From assembly GCA_018894105.1 (NCBI GenBank), contig CM032117.1:33584501-33648500 (forward strand): a stretch of DNA of 64,000 nt, read 5' to 3'. Positions 24,067-35,550 of the stretch are shown one piece after another; position 1 is the first letter of the stretch; the number at the start of each line of letters is the position of its first letter. The DNA comes from Jacaranda mimosifolia (lineage: Eukaryota > Streptophyta > Magnoliopsida > Lamiales > Bignoniaceae). Under the pieces are notes generated by a model. The model saw nothing but the letters and a program-made list of their open reading frames with translations. It made no database searches and was not told the origin of the DNA. A program made the translations under genes and the position numbers.

Positions 24067-24566
24067 GGGGTTTGAGTTATGGATGTTCAACAACATATTT
24101 GGTGACTTCCTCGCATCGGCTTGAGCGAAGGCATCCTCAACTAAGGCTAGGACAACTTCCTATGTGATTTGTAGGATGAGACCTCTAGAGGACAGACCAT
24201 GGATAGAGGTGGAATATTTGAGATCAGGAGTGTTGTAGATGATCTCTTTGAGCCAGTCGGTACCAATTGTCTTCCAGCATTTTCCTTGCTAATGTTCTCT
24301 ATCTGAGGGACCACCAAGTGCTCGAGTTTTGGACTCTAGATCTTGACTATATTCTCAAAATTTAATGAGTTTAGGATTTTGCACAAACAACATGAAAATG
24401 ATGAGTTCTGAATTTAGATCCGAAGATCTCTTTGGAATATCTAAAGTGGAAGTAAATAGAATAATTCTCTGACTTGAGAACATATCTGCTTAGAGAATTT
24501 GTTTGGTGATTTTTGTTAAAAAATATGATTAAGTCAAAATGTGTTTATAGTATTTATAGTATTAAG
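24067..24566. other. Unassigned stretch
   Basis: About 500 bases with a less AT-rich composition than the flanking DNA and no long open frame. I do not recognise it. It may be a relic of another retroelement or of a gene. Confidence 0.3.
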
Positions 24567-25441
24567 GTCTGTTTACTTAATGATATGGGATGTGGAGCGA
24601 TGGGATAAAATAAGAGATAAAGAGTAGAATTAGGATAATTTTGTACTTTTTACATATGAATGATACAAGTGGATGATTGTATTGATTGTTTACTTTGATA
24701 AATGATCTATTGGGATAAATTTTAAAAGGATTAAAATTCCCTTAATTAAAAAATTTATTTATTATTTTTGTTTAATATATACAAATTATTTTCCTCCACA
24801 ACATCTCATTATCAAGAAAAAAAAAAGAAAAGAAACAAAACAAATCAGAGTACCAACCCACCACCTTAACCTACAGCAAGTTCCAAATCAGTGTCCAAGA
24901 TTTCTCAACCTCTCTTTATCAAAAGAAGGGGAAAAAAGTTCCAACCTACCACCTTCACCTACTGCCCGTCGCCTATGCCATGCCCATCAACCACTGCCTC
25001 AGCTGTTAACCACCTATCGTCATGAGTGGCTGCTATCCCTTCCCTCATTTTTTCTTCTTTCACCTTCTCCTTTTTCTTTTGTTTTCTTTTTCCACTTTTC
25101 ATCCTTATCCTCTTTCACCACCATCTATCGTTGCTCGCCACTCGTTCTCCGCTACCTGCTGATTGTTTACGACAACCTGCTATGCCTCTGCTCCAACAAG
25201 AAAGGCAATAAATTTCTAGCAGCGAAAATGAGGACAAAATGGTAATATCTATTCTCATCCCAAATAGCCTAGCATGTGGGATTTTTTTTTTAATAGCAAT
25301 TGGGTGGAATTTCTCATCTCACCCAAATTGGTGAACAGTGCGGGCTCACATTTTTTTACCAAGTTTTTATCTAAAAAAGTAAACATTGGATGTTGTGGGA
25401 TTATAGGCATAATCCTCATTCATCCCAGAAAGTAAACAGAC
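24567..25441. mobile_element. Candidate non-autonomous inverted-repeat transposon (about 875 bp)
   Basis: The 12-base ends GTCTGTTTACTT (24567-24578) and AAGTAAACAGAC (25430-25441) are perfect inverted copies, and similarity continues inward (GGGATG and CATCCC near each end). No transposase is encoded. The flanks TAAG and TACT do not give a clean target duplication, so the superfamily is unassigned. Confidence 0.5.
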
Positions 25442-25645
25442 TACTGTGCTATTATAAGCAAGGGATATCTTACATTGCTTTTATTACCATAATAGACCTT
25501 GAGAATATATTATTAGTACATCATGTATATAAATGTGTGCGTGAGAGAGAGAGAGTTGCCCAACATACAAATGAATCCTAGTACGTGTTAATGAAAATTT
25601 CCCCAATTATAACCACTTTGAATTTTTCTTATTTTTAATGCTAAT

Positions 25646-26439
25646 TGATGAGGGTAAAAATTGTATATAACTAGATTGGGATAGAATCTGGGGGTGTCGA
25701 CCTATTTGGTCGAGTAGCAAATATCTGGGTTGAGTCTTGCAACCACGAGCAAACGTCAGGCTAGTCGAGGTGCCCTCGGCTAGGGCACTCCGATACTCAT
25801 GTTAGTATGAGAATGACCAAATAAGATAAGTAGCAGAGTAATGGCTTTTTAGTGTAGAATGGCATACCTTTGGTGAGCCTAGAAATGGGGTATTTATAGC
25901 CTTCCCCAGGTGAGGGATTTGTCCGAGATGCCCTTAGCCTGTAGAAAGGGCTCTTGCCTTGCATGAGGGGCTTTAGGTCATTTCTCATTCTTGTATTATT
26001 CCAGGTGGCTTCATCTCCAGGTTTCATTGACAGAATAGTATACTGGAAGCATGCCCCCTGCCTAGCAAGGCAGTATAGACGGTATTGGGGCAGCATGCGC
26101 CATTATTATGGAGGCATGCTGCCTGTTAGGGCATTTAATATGGCAAGCAAGAGATCCTACAGTAAGTTTACCTCGCTGGTCAGCAATAGGGTCAACCTCA
26201 GGGTGGATTGACAATCGGTGGAATAGGTAGTCGAACATTATAGTTGAATGAGTCGAGCATCTGACTTCAAACCGTGACCTAGTCGAATGTCATCTGCGTT
26301 GTTCAGTGCGCCCACTAAAAGAGGCGTGAGAGGTTGATCGAAGTCGACAACGTGATTAGGCCCGAGGATAAAATGGGCTTGATGTTATACCCTTGGGTCT
26401 ATAGTCTTTGGGCTGGTCCTATTGGGCCATCCCATATCA
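25646..26439 (-). repeat. Gypsy 3' LTR (794 bp)
   Basis: Starts TGATGAGGGTAAAAATTG and ends ...CCATATCA on the plus strand. It aligns end to end with 36360-37165. On the minus strand it is the downstream LTR. Confidence 0.88.
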
Positions 26440-26450
26440 TGAGCCCCCCT
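26440..26450 (-). other. Polypurine tract of the Gypsy element
   Basis: The minus strand reads AGGGGGGCTCA directly before the LTR, which fixes the element's orientation. Confidence 0.7.
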
Positions 26451-26650
26451 ACTTCTGAATTCTGAACGAGATGATCGACGAGAAGGATTGGGGAGTAGTT
26501 TGGTGAGAAGATACGATGGTCTGTCGATGAGGATTTTTAAAAGTCGACCTGGATTTAGTGCATTTAATGCGTCGATTACATCATGCCAGGCGCAGCGTCC
26601 AACTATGGTTACGCCATTATTACAGACACTTAGGGTTCCCGCGCTCGAAT

Positions 26651-26664
26651 GCCTATAAATAGGC
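26651..26664 (+). promoter_or_regulatory. Antisense TATA box between Gypsy pol and the 3' LTR
   Basis: GCCTATAAATAGGC is itself a perfect palindrome (arms GCCTAT and ATAGGC) containing TATAAATA. It lies on the strand opposite to pol, about 115 bases before an ATG (26767) and the serine-rich frame. It is a promoter by motif only. Confidence 0.4.
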
Positions 26665-26775
26665 GTGGTTAAAGTCTTCATTTTTACTTTTACCGCTTTG
26701 CATCTGGTCAAATCTTGAGCCAACTGCTTTTCCTACCATTATTTTTTGCCTTATACTTCGTCAAAAATGAGTAAG

Positions 26776-26987
26776 TCTTTTCCTCAATTTTTATTCGAGT
26801 TCCTATTTTGCTTAAGAAATACAGCACTTATCTGATTCTGAGGGTAGTCAGGGGGGATAATGAGGCTACTCATTCCGATCGATTAGGGGGATCGACAGAT
26901 GAGTCGAGCAGTTCCTCTAGCGACAGCTCGAGCTCTACTGCTTGGTCGACTTTGGGGTTGATCGTAAACGATCAATTCATCTATTGA
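26776..26987 (+). CDS. Antisense serine-rich open frame in the Gypsy 3' region
   Basis: A plus-strand frame opposite to pol, open from just after a stop at 26773 to the TGA at 26985-26987, about 70 codons without an ATG of its own. Its centre encodes the acidic, serine-rich run TDESSSSSSDSSSSTA (about 26895-26940). Immediately upstream an ATG at 26767 is followed by AGTAAGT, a possible splice donor, so the frame may be a second exon. Tat-lineage elements are known to carry extra, sometimes antisense, frames between pol and the 3' LTR. Whether this one is or was expressed cannot be told from the sequence. It could be a chance frame. Confidence 0.35.
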
Positions 26988-27132
26988 TCATAGCTGAAAA
27001 GCTTTGGCTTGGCGGCTTGAAGCCTACTTGGTCGACTTTGGGGTCGACGCCGTGATCATGCAAGCAAATATTTGTAAAAAATGCAAAAAATTTCATTTTC
27101 ATGAGGGAATATAACGGAGAGCAATGGTCTCT

Positions 27133-27245
27133 TTATATATAGAACTTCTTTAAATTTATAGCATTCCAAGGTCGTGGTAGTTCGTTGCCATGCAGGTCTG
27201 CTAGTCGATATGCATTGTGATTTAACACCTTGACCACAGAATAAG
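27133..27245 (-). pseudogene. pol: Last codons of Gypsy pol (integrase C-terminus)
   Basis: The minus strand encodes AYRLADLHGNELPRPWNA, the conserved end of plant Gypsy integrases of this type, and stops at 27135-27133. The frame is cut at 27246 by an inserted Copia LTR. Confidence 0.8.
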
Positions 27246-28985
27246 TGTTGGAATAGTACCCAGCAAGCCAATTAGATTGGCTTTGTAAAAGTTATTTCCT
27301 TGTAAAAAAATGTTGATTGAATGATATTATTTATATGACCACATTCATTTTATGCTTCATATTACATCACTTGCATTTGGATGAAGCCTATGACTATGGG
27401 ACTTGGTTCGATGACCGTAGAATAAGTCTTATATGGTCGTGATCTTAAATCTTCCAAGTCATAGGATCTTTGGAGATGGGGCATCTAAGATCCAAATAGA
27501 CTTGCACTATCAATGCACAAATCTAATAGTTGGATATTGCTCCATTTCATGAGCAATTTGCATGAGATACGGGTGCATATTAGTGAACAAGGCACTAAAG
27601 ACCCTCCGGAGAATCCACTAGATAGTCGTAGTGGCAAGTCGGTAGTAGTTAATTCTCTTGCTTACGCTAGTGCATATTATTAGTTCTCTTACCTGAGGAT
27701 TCATGGTAACCTTGTGTCCGATCCTCATGCTTTGACTCTTCCTCGACCACTTAGCGGGTCTTTCAGGTTGAGGTTGGGTATGAGCTACTTGGCATGGAGG
27801 TTTGTGAGATCCAAGATGGAATCTGACTCCTCGCTTTTGTGAAGGGAGAGTGCATCTCCTATTGTTCTATAATGATCGATTCCAAGAAATCCTTGCGCAA
27901 GGTGGTGTGACAATTTGGAAAAGGAGTTTTCCAAATGTGAGGTCACACAAGGGAATCGAACATTGAGAGTAAGGACATAGTATTGAGGCTATTAGGGAGC
28001 CGACAAATATCTTGCCCTAGGCCTCATTCAAGAGATAGGAGACAGAAGGACCGTATTTGCATAGAATGTGTAGAGCTATGATGGTTTTCCAAAACATTCA
28101 TTTCGGCTAATTAGTTGAGCTCTATGGGCTTGAGGTTGGACATCGACCATGGAGATTGGGTACTCTTCAATTAATGAGATTAATTGAATTGAGTCGACTG
28201 GTTTAAAAGGAGTTTTAAACTAAAATGAATATAAGATATTCAAAAGTCACAAAGAGTTGTGAGCCCATGTCCAATGAATGGTAGAACCTATTGGGTCACA
28301 CACAAAATCCAAATAGCTTCCAAAACTAATAGAGCAATTTTTCTAAGTGTTAGAAAATTCACCCTTTGGGGACCGATTTTTCAAGGTTCCAATCCAACGG
28401 TCAATTTTGGTTTGATTAATTTAAGCGTTAAATTAATCAATTAATTTAATAGTTGAATTAGACCAATAATTAAGGTATTAATTATTTGGTACAATGTTGA
28501 CCATCAATTAGACAAGTTGACTTAAAGAGTTAAGTTGACTAACTTAACTTTAAAAGTTAAGCTTGTTTGATTTAAGAGTTAAATCAAAGGTTGATTAATT
28601 AAATTAAAAGGTTTAATTTAATTAATGGGAAGAATAATTTTTGGAGGGAAAATTTAAATGAAGTGTTCATTTAAATTAGCATCTTAATTAATTTGGAATT
28701 AGATTCCAAATGAAATTGAAATGCACTTGAAATTCAAGTAAGACTTGAATTTGAATTTTGCTAACTTGGCATGCCACTTGGGCGGTCACCTTGAGGAAGG
28801 TGTGATGCCATCTTGCATCACACCTTCCACCCTCTATATATAGATATAGAGAGTGTGCAAAATTCGAATAAGCGTTGCTGAAAGTGTGAGAATTAGATTC
28901 TTGCATTCCCTCCAAAATCTCTCTCTCCATGCATTGCAACATGAGTTGAAGCGTTGCATTCCTACTAGTCCTCGTCTCCCCAACT
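27246..28985 (+). repeat. Truncated Copia A/B-family LTR inside Gypsy pol
   Basis: Starts TGTTGGAATAG at 27246 and follows the element A type of LTR to about 28985, where roughly the last 500 bases of a full LTR are missing. The TATA palindrome (about 28829-28855, one mismatch) and the neighbouring perfect inverted repeat GGTGTGATGC / GCATCACACC (28799-28824) are present. The right edge is directly against the integrase core, so the truncation also removed Gypsy sequence. Confidence 0.88.
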
Positions 28986-29990
28986 TGCTCCTATTCCTTC
29001 TAGTCGAGCTTTGAGGTGGTCAAGGATAGTTCTGTTCGTGACCTCTATCTGACCATTAGCCTGGGGGTTTCCGACTGAAGTAAAGTGTTGGCAGATCCCC
29101 AGAGTCTCGCACAAATTTCTTATGTTCTTGCTCTGGAATTGGGTTCTATTGTCTGAGATCAGAACCTTAGGTAAGCCAAAATGATAGATTATGTTCTTCC
29201 AAATGAAGCTCTTGACGGCCGCATCAGTTATCCTCGAAACTGCTTCCGCCTCGACCCACTTAGTAAAGTATTCGACCGCGATGATGATAAATTTTCTTTG
29301 GCTTGATGTTTTTGGTAAAGAACCAACAATGTCGATTACTCACTGGTTGAATGGCTACATGATCTAGATGCTTACCATCGATGCTGCAGGCTTGTGTGGT
29401 GTGTTTGAGTGGAGCTGGCAAGATGGACAACTTTTAGCGAAGTCGATAGAGTCTTTTAACAGCGTTGGCTAGAAACACCCATATTGAATAACTTTATGCG
29501 CTAGGGATCGACCTTTGGAATGATTTCCACATATGCCTATGTGGATTTCATGGAGGACTTCATGGGCTTGATCTGGCATCAAGCATCTTAAGGAGATCGA
29601 CTTCCCGTAGAGCTGCCTATGCTCGTCGAGGAGAAACTTGGCTACTTGACCTTTGAGCCTATGTGCCTCATTTTTGGCTTTGGGGATAGTCCTTTAGCTT
29701 AGGTAGAGCTTGATTGGGTTTTGCCAAGAGAGTGGCACTTCTTCGATGCTCCCTACCAAGTTCTGGTCGGGAGTATGTATAGAGGGCTTGTTGGTGACTA
29801 GAAACGTTATGGTCCTTTCTCTTATCCCTCTCATCGAGCTTGCAAACTTGGAGAGGGTGCTAGCCCATTTATTTTCTGATCAAGGTACCTGGATAAGGGT
29901 GAAACTCTTGAACAACTGTTGTAATTTTTTCACCTCAGTCAAATACTGACTCATCTTGCTTTCTTTGGCCTTGAAGTTTCCTTCAACCTG
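28986..29990 (-). pseudogene. pol: Gypsy integrase core (broken)
   Basis: The minus strand encodes, with several stops, a zinc-binding HHCC-like region (about 29480-29390), a core beginning DIVGSLPKTSS (about 29340-29300), the segment FTKWVEAEAV (about 29270-29240), and near the left end HFTSVGNPQANGQIE, which carries the catalytic Glu region of Gypsy integrases. The domain after this is missing because of the LTR insertion and deletion at 28985. It would insert the element's DNA into the genome if intact. Confidence 0.85.
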
Positions 29991-31500
29991 CTCTGCGACT
30001 AGCTGAGAATCAGTGATCGCCACTAGCTGCTCGACACCACGAGCTACTGCTATGTTCATGCCAATTATGAGGACTTAATATTCCACCTCATTTTTGGTGA
30101 CTGGGAAGTCGAGTTTGATTGCAAAATCATATTCCTCCGTGAGTGAGGAGCGGAATGAGGCACCAATTCCACCCTCTAAGGTAATTGTTGATTCATTAAT
30201 GTGTAAGGTCCATGCCAAGGAATTCTGATTATGCTGGTCAGGGAGGTCTAGCCTCTCGGCGATAAAATCAAACAAAACTTGTGCTTTTATAGCCGTTCGA
30301 GGTTAAAATCTGATGTCGAATTCCCCAATCTAGATGGCCCACTTGGTTAGCCTTTCTGAAGTGTCTAGCTTAAACAACACCTGTTTCAACGGCTAATTTA
30401 TCAATACTATGATCGCATGAGACTTGAAGTAAAGTCACAGCTTTCGTGCTGCTATAACCAGAGCGAGGGCGAACTTCTCGATCTCCAGATAATTGTGCTC
30501 TAGTCCATGCATCGCCTTACTGCAATAATAAATAGGCCGATATGTTATTTCTCTCATCGAAACTAAGATCAAGCTAATCGAGGTGGTAGACACAACTAGG
30601 TAGAGGTGCAGGACTTCTCCTAGCTCCAGTTTGGCGAGCATGGGTGGTGAGGAGAGGTATTGCTTGAGATCAACTAAAGCCTGGTCGCATTACTGCTTCC
30701 ATAGGAATCCCAATTTTTTTGTATTCCTGAGTATCTTGAAAAAAGGTAGACTCTTGTCGGCTAATTGTGCAATGAATCTGCCAAGAGCTATTATCCTGCT
30801 AACTAGGCGTTATTCGTCTCGGACTGTTCGGGGTGAGACGATGTCCAAAATTGCCTAAATCTTCTATGGGTTTGCTTCGATCCCTTTTTTACTAACCATG
30901 TAACCGAGGAACTTGTCTCATCGAACTCTGAAGGTACACTTATTGGGGTTTAGTTTCATACTGAATGCCCACCGTATCGAGAAAGTATGATCAAGGTCAA
31001 TTAGGTGTCCCTCTGCTTTTTCTATTTTGATGATCATGTCGTCGACATACACTTCCATAGACTTCCCAATCTCGTTCTTGAACATGAAATTAACTAATTT
31101 CTAGTAAGTTGTCCCTGCATTTTTTAGCCCGAAAGGTATGACCAAGAAACAGTATACCCCATTGGAGACGACGAATAAGGTCTTGTCCCTATCCTCTAAT
31201 GCCATGAATATTTGGTAATAGCCTTGAAAGGCATCCATCATGCTCAACAATTCACAACCAGTTGTAGAATCCACAAGTAAATCTATGCGAGGCAGGGGGT
31301 AAAGATCCTTAAGGCGAGCTTTATTCAAGTCAGTAAAATCATTACACATACGCCATTTCCCCTCATTCTTAGGCATAAGTACAACATTGCAAAGCCAAGA
31401 GGGATATTGAATTTCTACAATATATCCTGCTTCTAAGAGTTTGTTGACCTCCTCTTCGATGATCTGAGATCTCTTAGCGTTGAAGGTCATCGTCATCTAC
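29991..31500 (-). pseudogene. pol: Gypsy reverse transcriptase and RNase H (broken)
   Basis: The RT runs from 31496 leftwards. The frame 31496-31101 contains EGKWRMCNDFTDLNKA, LPRIDLLVDST, MDAFQGYYQI and PFGLKNAGTTY, all diagnostic for Gypsy RT. A stop follows, and the frame then resumes with the YVDD box on 31038-31049. The connection and RNase H regions (30641-30435 and 30275-30075) contain RPIYYCSKAM and LEIEKFALALV. Stops occur near 31100, 30900 and 30300. The domain order RT, RNase H, integrase is Gypsy-type. Confidence 0.9.
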
Positions 31501-32149
31501 TTCACTGGTTTGTACGAGGGGTCCGCATTGACGCGATAGATAATGACACTTAGGTCGATTCCCTGGAGATCAGAAGCTTTCCATGTGAACACATCGATGT
31601 TTATACGGAGGAAGTCGACCATAAGACACTCGATGCAAGTGAAACTTCCAATCCAAGTAGTCTTGTCGGAGTTTCCAAGCTCCATCTCAATTGTTTTGAA
31701 CTCCCCGATCGACTCGACCCGGGTGTCCTCTAGTTTTCTTTTCTTGCATGTATGTCCCTCCTCGGGTTCTGCTGTAGGGACATCCCCCAGGGCTTCAGTT
31801 GGGGTTGGGTCTTCTACCCGCTGGATTCGACTGAAATGGTGTAGCAACGCCATACTTCCTTAACGTTGCACAATAGCTCTCCTACCCCTACTGGGGTTGG
31901 AAATTTGATCTTCATGTTGTAGGTCGAGACAATTGCTTGGAATTCGTTCAGGGCAGGTCTACCAATGATGATATTGTAGACAAATGGAGCGTCAACGACC
32001 AGGCAGTTTATCATAAGGGTTCTGCTGCAGGGGGCTTCTCCAAATGATGTGGATAAATTGATAGATCCTTCCGTGATGATTTCATCCCCTAAACTCAACA
32101 AGTGGTATATAGACTGGCTCAAATTTTAGTTGTCCTAAATTCATTCTTT
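31501..32149 (-). pseudogene. pol: Gypsy protease region (broken)
   Basis: The minus frame 32122-31814 includes FVYNIIIGRPALNEFQAIVS and KFPTPVGVGE, typical of the retropepsin-like protease of plant Gypsy elements of the Tat type. The linker to RT is 31853-31497. The catalytic Asp region lies upstream, around 32200-32130, in disrupted frames. A frame break separates protease and linker. Confidence 0.8.
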
Positions 32150-33304
32150 TTAAGATTGACAAGAATATGATGTTGGCGGAGCTGTCGTTGTCAACCGAGA
32201 CTTTCTTACTTCAAAATTCACAATTTTGATTGATACGACCAATGGGCAGTCCATCTTGTGGTCGGCCCCTTTATTCTCGAGGTGGGCGAGGTTGGTGTTG
32301 GTGAAAGAAATTGGATCTGCACTGGTTGAAAGCTGGAAAATCATTTCGACGGGAATGGATTTGGTCGATTCTAGTTGTTGCCGGGTCTGCCTTCTAGTGG
32401 ACTTCAATTCCCCCTAGTGTGACCTCCAATAATCATATCAATTACTCCTCGAATGGGTGGGTGGGGATCCTGGGTAGTTTTCTTTCCTTTATCCTCTTTT
32501 CTCGAGCTAACCGACCTTCTCTATGGGGAATCTGGTCAATTTTGACCCCTTTTTGTCTGGCATGCTCATGGGTGTATTTTTTGAGATGGCCTTGTCCAAT
32601 CAACCTCCAATCTCATCGTGCAAGTTAAAACAGTCTTCTGTGTCATGGCTTTTTTGCTTGTCAAAATGACAGTACTTCTTTGATTTTCTCATGGCCTCCG
32701 TCTCGGTCAGCTTCCTGGGCTTCTTTAGGAGGTTGTCATGCTGGATGGCGAACAAAACCTCTTTCTTCGGGAGGTTAAGTAGAATATAATCATGGAAGTA
32801 CTTAATGGGGGATCGTCGACCTTTTCTGTGCTGACGATTATCTTTCTCCTTATTCTTCTTCCTGTCGACCTCAAGGTTGCCATATTAAAGTCTTTTCACG
32901 TCCTCCTGAGTTATATATCTTTTTGCGAGGTTGAGCAGTTCTTCCATCAACTGGGGCCACTTGCACACCAATACGTTGGCACATTCCTTGTGTTTGAGGC
33001 CCAAGAAAAGCACATCAATCAGGAACTCGATGCGGGAACTATCAATCTTTAACACTTCCATATTAAACTTGGTGAAGAAGTCGCGAAAGGGACTCTCCTT
33101 CATTCTGTTTCACTATGTGCAAGTAAGTATAAGGAAGCTTTACGTTCCTTCGGCTGGCAAATTGGTGCAAAAATTTGTCACACAACTAGTCGTATGAATA
33201 TATCGACGCTGGCTCCAACTTAACAAAACCAATCGAGTGCAATCCCTTGAAAAGTAGTCACCAACATCTTAGCATAGATGTAGTCATTATGCCCATGCAA
33301 CTGC
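32150..33304 (-). pseudogene. gag: Gypsy gag, C-terminal part
   Basis: Minus-strand gag downstream of the solo LTR. It shows a retrotransposon gag domain, including ESPFRDFFTKFNMEVLKI and ANVLVCKWPQLMEELL (frame 33103-32885), and near 32650-32590 the motif HDTEDCFNLHDEIGG that is common in this group of gag proteins. Stops and frameshifts break it into short frames. The protein would form the particle shell. Confidence 0.82.
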
Positions 33305-35550
33305 TATTGGAAATAGTGCCCGGCAAGCCAATAGATTTAGCCTTGTAAAGCTATTTTCTTGTAAAAACTATCTTGATTAAATGATATCTTGTATATGGCC
33401 ACATTCATCTCATGCACCATATTACTTCACTGGCATTTGGATAAGGTCCTTAGATCACTTAAGACTACGAGACTTGGTCACGCACTTGGTGGTGATCATG
33501 GAATAAGTCTTACACGGTCGTGATCTTAAAACATTCTGAGTCATAGGATCTTCAGAGACAGGACATCTAAGATCCGGATAGACTTGCACTAATGATGCAT
33601 AAATCCAAGGGGTTGGATATTGCTCCGTTCCATGAGCAACTGTATGTCATACGGGTGCGTGTTAGTGGGTGCTTGTTAGAGAACAAGGCACTGAAGACCC
33701 ACCGGAGACTCCACTAGGTAGCCGTAGTGGCAAGTCGGTAGTGGTTAGTTCTCCTGTTTACGCTAGTGCATATTATTAGTCCTCTGACCTGAGGATCCAT
33801 GGTAACCTTGTGTCCGGTCCTCATGCTTTGACTTATCCTTGGTTACTTAGCAAGCCGTTCGAGGTGAGTTTGGGTATGAGCTACTTGGCATGGAGGTTTG
33901 TGAGATCCAAGAGGGAATCCGACTCCTCGCTTTTGTAAAGGGCGAGTACATCTCCTATGCATTCTATAATCATCGATTTCAAGAAATTCTTGCGCAAGGT
34001 GGTATGACAATTTGGGAAAGTAGTTTTCCAAAGTTGAGGTCATACAAAAGAATCAGACATTTAGAATAGAAGCATAGAATCGAGACTATTAGGGAGCCGA
34101 CAAATATCTTGCCCTAGGCCTCTTTCGGGAGATAGGAGACGGAAGGACCGTATTTGCATGGAACGCGTAGAGCTTTAAACTGTTCTCATATAGACATTCA
34201 TTTTGACCAATTAATTGGGCTCCATGGGCTTGAGGTTGGACATCGACCATGGAGATTAGGTACTCTTCAATTGATGAGATCGATTGAATCGAGTCGACTA
34301 GTTTAAAAGGAGTTTTAAACTAGAATGAATATTAAATATTCAAAAGTCACAACGGGTTGTGAGCCTATGTCCAATGAATGGTAAAACCCAATGGGTCACA
34401 CACAAAAGCCAAAAGACCTTCCTAATTGATGGAGAAATTTTTCTAAGTGTCAGAAAGATAACCTTTTTCCATAGCTGACTTTTGGGAGACTTTTGAAGAT
34501 CAATTTGGGCTTGATTAATTTAAGTGTTAAATTAATCAATTAATTTAAGGATAAATTAGGCAAATAATTAAAGAGTTAATTATTTGGTGCTACATTGATC
34601 ATCAATTGATCAAAGTTAACTCAAGGGGTTAAGTTGACTAAAGTAAACTTAAAGAGTTAAGTTTACTTGACTTAATTTTTAAGTTAAGGTTAATTAATTA
34701 AATTAATTAGATTAATTTAATTAATGGAAGAACAAGGATTTTAAGAGGGAAAATTCAAATTGGATTTGAATTAATTTGGAATAAGATTCCAAGTTGGAAA
34801 ATTGGCAAGATGAAATTTAAATTCAATTGAAATTCAAATTACCAACTTGCACATAACTAATTTTCGGTCCCCACATCCTCATGGGAGGTGTGATGCCACC
34901 TGGCATCACACCTCACACACTCTATATATAGATATAGAGCTGGACAAATTTTAGTGTAATTTTTCAGCATTAGAAAATCAAATTCTAAATGCTTTCCCAC
35001 CAAAAACCTTTTTAGGCAAGATATTCATGTGTTGAATTCTTCCTTTTCTATCCTACCAAAACTCTCCAAAAACCGATCATACTCCATATCCATCTTCAGA
35101 TCTAATCCAACTTAGGATCTAGAGATTTAGGATCTCATCTTTGGTGTGTGGATCAACGTTGGAGGCGATTTCGCGTGAGATCGCTATTTCACAGTTTCCT
35201 GCAGATTGCCTGACTTTGCGAATTTTTTCTGGAAGTTGTGATACGATTTATGATCCAAATTTTCTACTAAAGATATCCTAAGGTGTAAGGTATCTCCCAG
35301 ATTTTGTTTTCGAATTGATTGAGAATTTTTGTTGGTCAAATTTGGATCTGAATCCGCTGTGCCAGATCCAGTCGCAAATCTGCCAACACTTGGAGATTTG
35401 GTTTTCTTCCTTGGATCTTGCTTCTAAAGGTAAGTATCTTCTTCTAATTCTGAATATACTGCATGGTATGACCCTGGGATGACCGATTGGCATTGGATTT
35501 GGTGTTTTAATTTTGAATTATTGTGCATCCTAATACCGATTGTTCCTTCA
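33305..35550 (+). repeat. Solo Copia A/B-family LTR inside Gypsy gag (2,246 bp)
   Basis: Starts TATTGGAAATAGTG (second base mutated as at 13203) and ends ...TTGTTCCTTCA. The flanks are ACTGC (33300-33304) and GCTGC (35551-35555), a 5-bp duplication with one change. The Gypsy gag frame is continuous if the LTR and one flank copy are ignored, which confirms the ends. It contains the perfect 12-base inverted repeat at 34886-34913 and a shortened TATA palindrome (34916-34939). Confidence 0.9.

Noticed and set aside
25026..25211. Short frame inside the candidate inverted-repeat transposon
   Set aside because: Low-complexity Phe/Ser/Leu composition with no resemblance to a transposase.
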